Shown: positions 60,620-64,000 of the stretch, in pieces | Layout of the letters: each line of letters opens with the position of its first letter | Numbering within the stretch: the first letter of the stretch is position 1 | From: Varroa destructor | Lineage: Eukaryota; Arthropoda; Arachnida; Mesostigmata; Varroidae | DNA length: 64,000 bases | Assembly (NCBI RefSeq): GCF_002443255.2 | Contig: NW_019211458.1 | Coordinates: 12,564,578-12,628,577, forward strand | Reading direction: 5' to 3' | Translations under genes and position numbers: made by a program | Notes under the pieces: generated by a model | What the model was told of the DNA's origin: nothing | Databases searched by the model: none | What the model saw: only the letters and a program-made list of their open reading frames with translations

Positions 60620-63012
60620 TGTTGTCTAGATGCTTCCGATAAGGGCCTTCACGCTGTTGCTGCTGGACTTGATGAAGTCTTCAGATAACTTAGTGCTGTG
60701 TTGCCAACGAGCGACGATTCTGATCTGACTGGAAAAAGCGCAGCACCACGTGCCTTGCGTTTGGTCCCTGATGCATTATGTCTAGAATTAGTATTTTTGC
60801 CTTTCCGGGAGTTCGTATGTGTGGCTTGCTAATAGTCGCGGAGTTCTCGTGGCGCTGTGTAAACATCGCTTTCGAATTCACCCTTCAAGTGGCCAATTTC
60901 TACTGCCATTTCCGTAGCAATAGCGGTGGCGACGAAGGAAGCTGGGCCGGCCTCCGGAATAGTGGATAAGACAGACACGGTGCGAACTGCGAATTCTTCT
61001 GAAAGGACTTAGATCTCACTGAGGCTTCAGCAAACTTCGTGCCACCGCCACTGCTATATCCCGAGTGACGAAGAATCTTTTGGGTTAGAGTTCGTTCCAT
61101 ACGTTCCGTGACTCCATTTGCCTCTACCGATTCCTATAGATGATCACAGCTTTCTAAGTCGGCCCTCCTTTCGTCGTTGACTTCCACAGTTAGCTTTTTC
61201 TTTCCTTGCTGGCTTCACGCCAATGCCTGTGCCAGTGCCTGATGCGTGAAACGCGTCGCGCTTTCAACCGCATCATGTTGTATCCTACCTTTTTCATCGT
61301 GTCCTCCACCTTTCCTGAGTCCGTTCTCTTCCATCTGCGGAAAATATTAAGTGTGATGTATTGTTTTCAAGCGAATAATTCCTCCATAAGAGTGTAACAG
61401 CTGTTAAATGCAGTCAAACATATGTAAGAGAGCTAAGTGGGCTACCTTTCTTCGCTGTAGTGCATTTTTGCATTTAAGTTTATCAGAACCTCAGCAACCT
61501 GATTTGAGCCATGCGTTTGAAGTGGCTGCCTTCACCTCGTATACAAGACGTGTAAGCAGACATCTGTGTCACTGGAAGTCCAAGGTTTTTTCATTAACAT
61601 CTACGGACGCATAGTGAGTGTGATGAGCATGCGATAGTGCGACAAGTGAGCATGAGGTAGCGCTGACACTTGCACACACGCCGTAAAACATAGATGTCCA
61701 TGACCCCTAGTTATTTCGAAACACGAATCTTCCACAGGTCTATTCTCAGCTACTTGCTCGGTGGCACTGTTTCCTACCGAAGAGCGATGCCTGGCCCCGT
61801 TCAAAGGGACAGGATAGAAAATCTAAAAAAAAAGAATGCTCTCGCAGATATCTGTTTGAAGTCTTCTATCTATAGAGACTGTACGCGAGTACCCTTCGTG
61901 CGTGCAAAATGCGCGTGTGCGACGATCCTTTTTGGATCGCATTGGCAGCCGTTCTACCTTTTTAGAATAGCTTTGTCGGTCTCCGTTCCAAACGTTGTTA
62001 CAACTGATGCGGAGCAAAGAACGACTACACGGTGCCTTCCTCCTGACACGGTAAAGCATAAGTCAAAGTTTTAGAGACACCACACGATGTGCACACCTAT
62101 TTAGTGTGAAGATGGAAGTGGCAGTACTGATGTTGGTGGCAATTTCAACGTACCCAGCAGCGGGACGATGGCTTCATATTAGCGTGTCACTTGGTCGGTG
62201 TTCCTACGTCCTACGTCCGGTGTTCAAAGGTGTGCCATCTTTGAGCTTCTCGACAGCGTTAGAGAAGAACGTTCCAACTAGACGATTGGTACAAGAGAAA
62301 AAGTCGACGCATTGCAGTCGTTGTTGTCACCGGGTGCGCCTGTCATCAGGAGAGTCTTCTATTGATAGATCGATATCCTTATTTCTTCAACTCTCCGATC
62401 TTCATAATTTTTCCTGCTTGCTTTCCCTCCTCCCGTCGGCTCCAGTAAGCTGCGCCCTGGAAGGTGGAACACGTTACGTCCATTAGTAGTCCCACTGGCA
62501 ACATCAAGCGCTACCCGATGCTCCCAGTATTCGCTACATTCAGATTACCTTGATGGCGACAGAGAAGAACACTTTACTCTTCCATAAACATTGTTGTCGC
62601 TACCGATCGTTGTGTACACCATCAACATTACCATAGACAAGAAAATGGTCAAGCTTTGATTCTGCTACTGTCGAGTTGTGCCGTGAGCATGCACACTTGG
62701 CTTTTCACTGGATATCAAGGATGCAGCTACAAGCTAGGCTCTACTATTTATTCTACCTCCATTTGTATCCGATACATCTACGGTCGGCACCACCTGCGCC
62801 GGAACAATCGGTAGGACGGCTGTTCCGCAAGAGGCACATAGTTCACAGACGCAACTGCATGCGAATCGCAAGCTAGGGCTACTGTCGAACAGACTTGTCC
62901 CGACATCAACGATGCAGAGCTTTTCTTTATACCGCGTTCGTGCCCTTGCGGCCTGACGATGCGACAAAGACGTAGATTCGAAATTGATTTGTTTGTTAGC
63001 GCTACGGATCAA
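60620..63012 (-). other. Chain of minus-strand open frames, possible decayed coding region
   Basis: GC is higher than in the flanks, and successive minus frames are unusually open. 62734-63012 has 92 codons. A 62-codon frame around 62.3-62.5 kb reads GTTNGRNVFHLPGRSLLEPT. 61823-62059 has 78 codons and 61601-61804 has 67. 61334-60900 has about 145 codons with two stops, and an overlapping frame to 60.62 kb reads VLSEEFAVRTVSVLSTIPEA. An acceptor-like TTTTCCGCAG precedes the ATG at 61334. The plus strand also has 126-codon frames (61694-62074 and 62106-62486), the second beginning with a signal-peptide-like MEVAVLMLVAISTYPAAG. No family was recognised in any frame. It may be an old pseudogene, an unknown retroelement or GC-driven openness. 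Confidence 0.22.
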
Positions 63013-64000
63013 CTGCGCGACCTCGTTACACTGTCAGTTTTGAATGTTATCACCACTACGTTTATGTGCTGCCTGTTTATCACGTCGGGATAAAAAGATA
63101 GGGAAAAGAAACTTTCCAAAAACTGCAACGTACTGACTAACCAATAATTCATTTGATCCTCGTGGCAATCGTGTATGTGACATGTTGATAAGCATAAGTT
63201 TAGAATTGGGGCGCACTTGAAAGCAGTGAGTATCGATTGGCGCGACTGTTTTTTTTGCTCATACATGTATATTTTGAATAATTATTCGACCTCAAAGATA
63301 AGCTAAAGAGGCCCTTAATTTACCGATGTCACATCAGTGTATCTAGTCCCAATATTACCATAAACAAGCAGCAAATGATTTCAGTGCACTGGGTGCACTT
63401 ATTTAGATAGTAACAAGCGATAGTAGCAAATAGCTATGAAGCAGACAGCCGGCGAAAGATTCCGAAACGTTAAGGCTATGAAGGCCTCGCTGCAATGAGC
63501 GTAAATACAGAATAGTTACTTCAGCAATTGAGCCGAAGCTACAGCAACTTCTTCACTAATGGCAATCACGACACACAAGCAGATCTTCATAGATCCATAC
63601 ACATATACATGCAAAATCCTGTACACTCTGCTACGATCTGTTATATAGCCTTAAAAGATATTTGTCCTTCCTTTCTATAATTGTCTCGTGACCCCGCAAC
63701 ATAACGACACACAACAGTAACTTACTACTTGATATTCAGATTCTGTGTTGGCGTCGTTACGATCGCTCCTTGTTAGAGAACCGAAAATAACAACGAGTGG
63801 CGAGGCCTATCATTCGTCTATGGCTAAGTTGAAGACTTTCGACTTGACAGTCTACATCGAGCCGTAACCTTCTCCAATCAATTGCGTGGCTAGCGGAGGG
63901 GCCTACGCTATGTTTAGTTGCTTGGATAATATTGTTAGTAAACTTGAACTTATTATTAAGCAATAACGACATTGAACATTCATTTTCTTTACCCCTTTTG
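63013..64000. other. Non-coding end of window
   Basis: No gene, repeat or RNA gene recognised. Confidence 0.55.

Noticed and set aside
1..64000. CRISPR array, operons, prophage or other prokaryotic systems
   Set aside because: No regularly spaced direct repeats, no long ORFs and no Shine-Dalgarno-led gene chains. The composition and elements are those of an animal genome.

Overview
This window looks like a stretch of an animal nuclear genome, probably from an arthropod, though the species cannot be named from sequence alone. It is AT-rich (roughly 40% GC by eye) and has many (TA)n, (CT)n and poly(A)/poly(T) tracts. It also has tRNA-derived SINE-like copies, scattered remains of retrotransposon and DNA-transposon proteins, and one run of exactly 100 N set inside a TA tract, as assemblers write a gap of unknown size. 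No reading frame exceeds about 129 codons. At this base composition about 6% of random codons are stops, so both strands of 64 kb should yield a couple of frames that long and tens of about 90 codons by chance. Open frames alone are therefore weak evidence, and no intact conserved gene could be recognised.

Layout. 0-8 kb: non-coding, with a mariner-like transposase remnant near 2.6 kb and a perfect 17-bp hairpin near 4.6 kb. 8-14 kb: two tRNA-SINE-like copies (8.2 and 11.9 kb), a GC-richer patch at 10-10.7 kb and fragments of a LINE C-terminus at 13.5 kb. 14-28 kb: a reverse-transcriptase remnant (19.6 kb), a Tc1/mariner-type transposase N-terminus (21.3-21.7 kb), a candidate two-exon minus-strand gene fragment (22.3-23.1 kb), a LINE thumb-region remnant (24.9 kb) beside a tRNA-like piece, another SINE-like copy (26.5 kb) and a Ty1/copia-type RNase H remnant (27 kb, minus). 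31.5-35 kb: a decayed minus-strand element with an RT core resembling R2/NeSL-type non-LTR retrotransposons. 37.8-38.3 kb: a GC-rich island with trinucleotide runs. 43.4-44.0 kb: a plus-strand LINE C-terminal remnant. 44.5, 48.6 and 59.2 kb: palindromes, including a perfect 21-bp hairpin. 53.6 kb: the assembly gap. 55.6-56.1 kb: two head-to-head small open frames. 56.3 kb: a SINE-like copy on the minus strand. 58-63 kb: GC-richer DNA with a chain of minus-strand open frames of unknown nature.

There is no operon-like or pathway-like organisation. The window reads as intergenic or intronic DNA built largely from old transposable elements of several classes. All protein-family calls rest on motif recognition by eye and need a translated homology search. 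The best supported observations are the SINE-like family, because three copies share both the tRNA-like head and the tail, and the exact inverted repeats.
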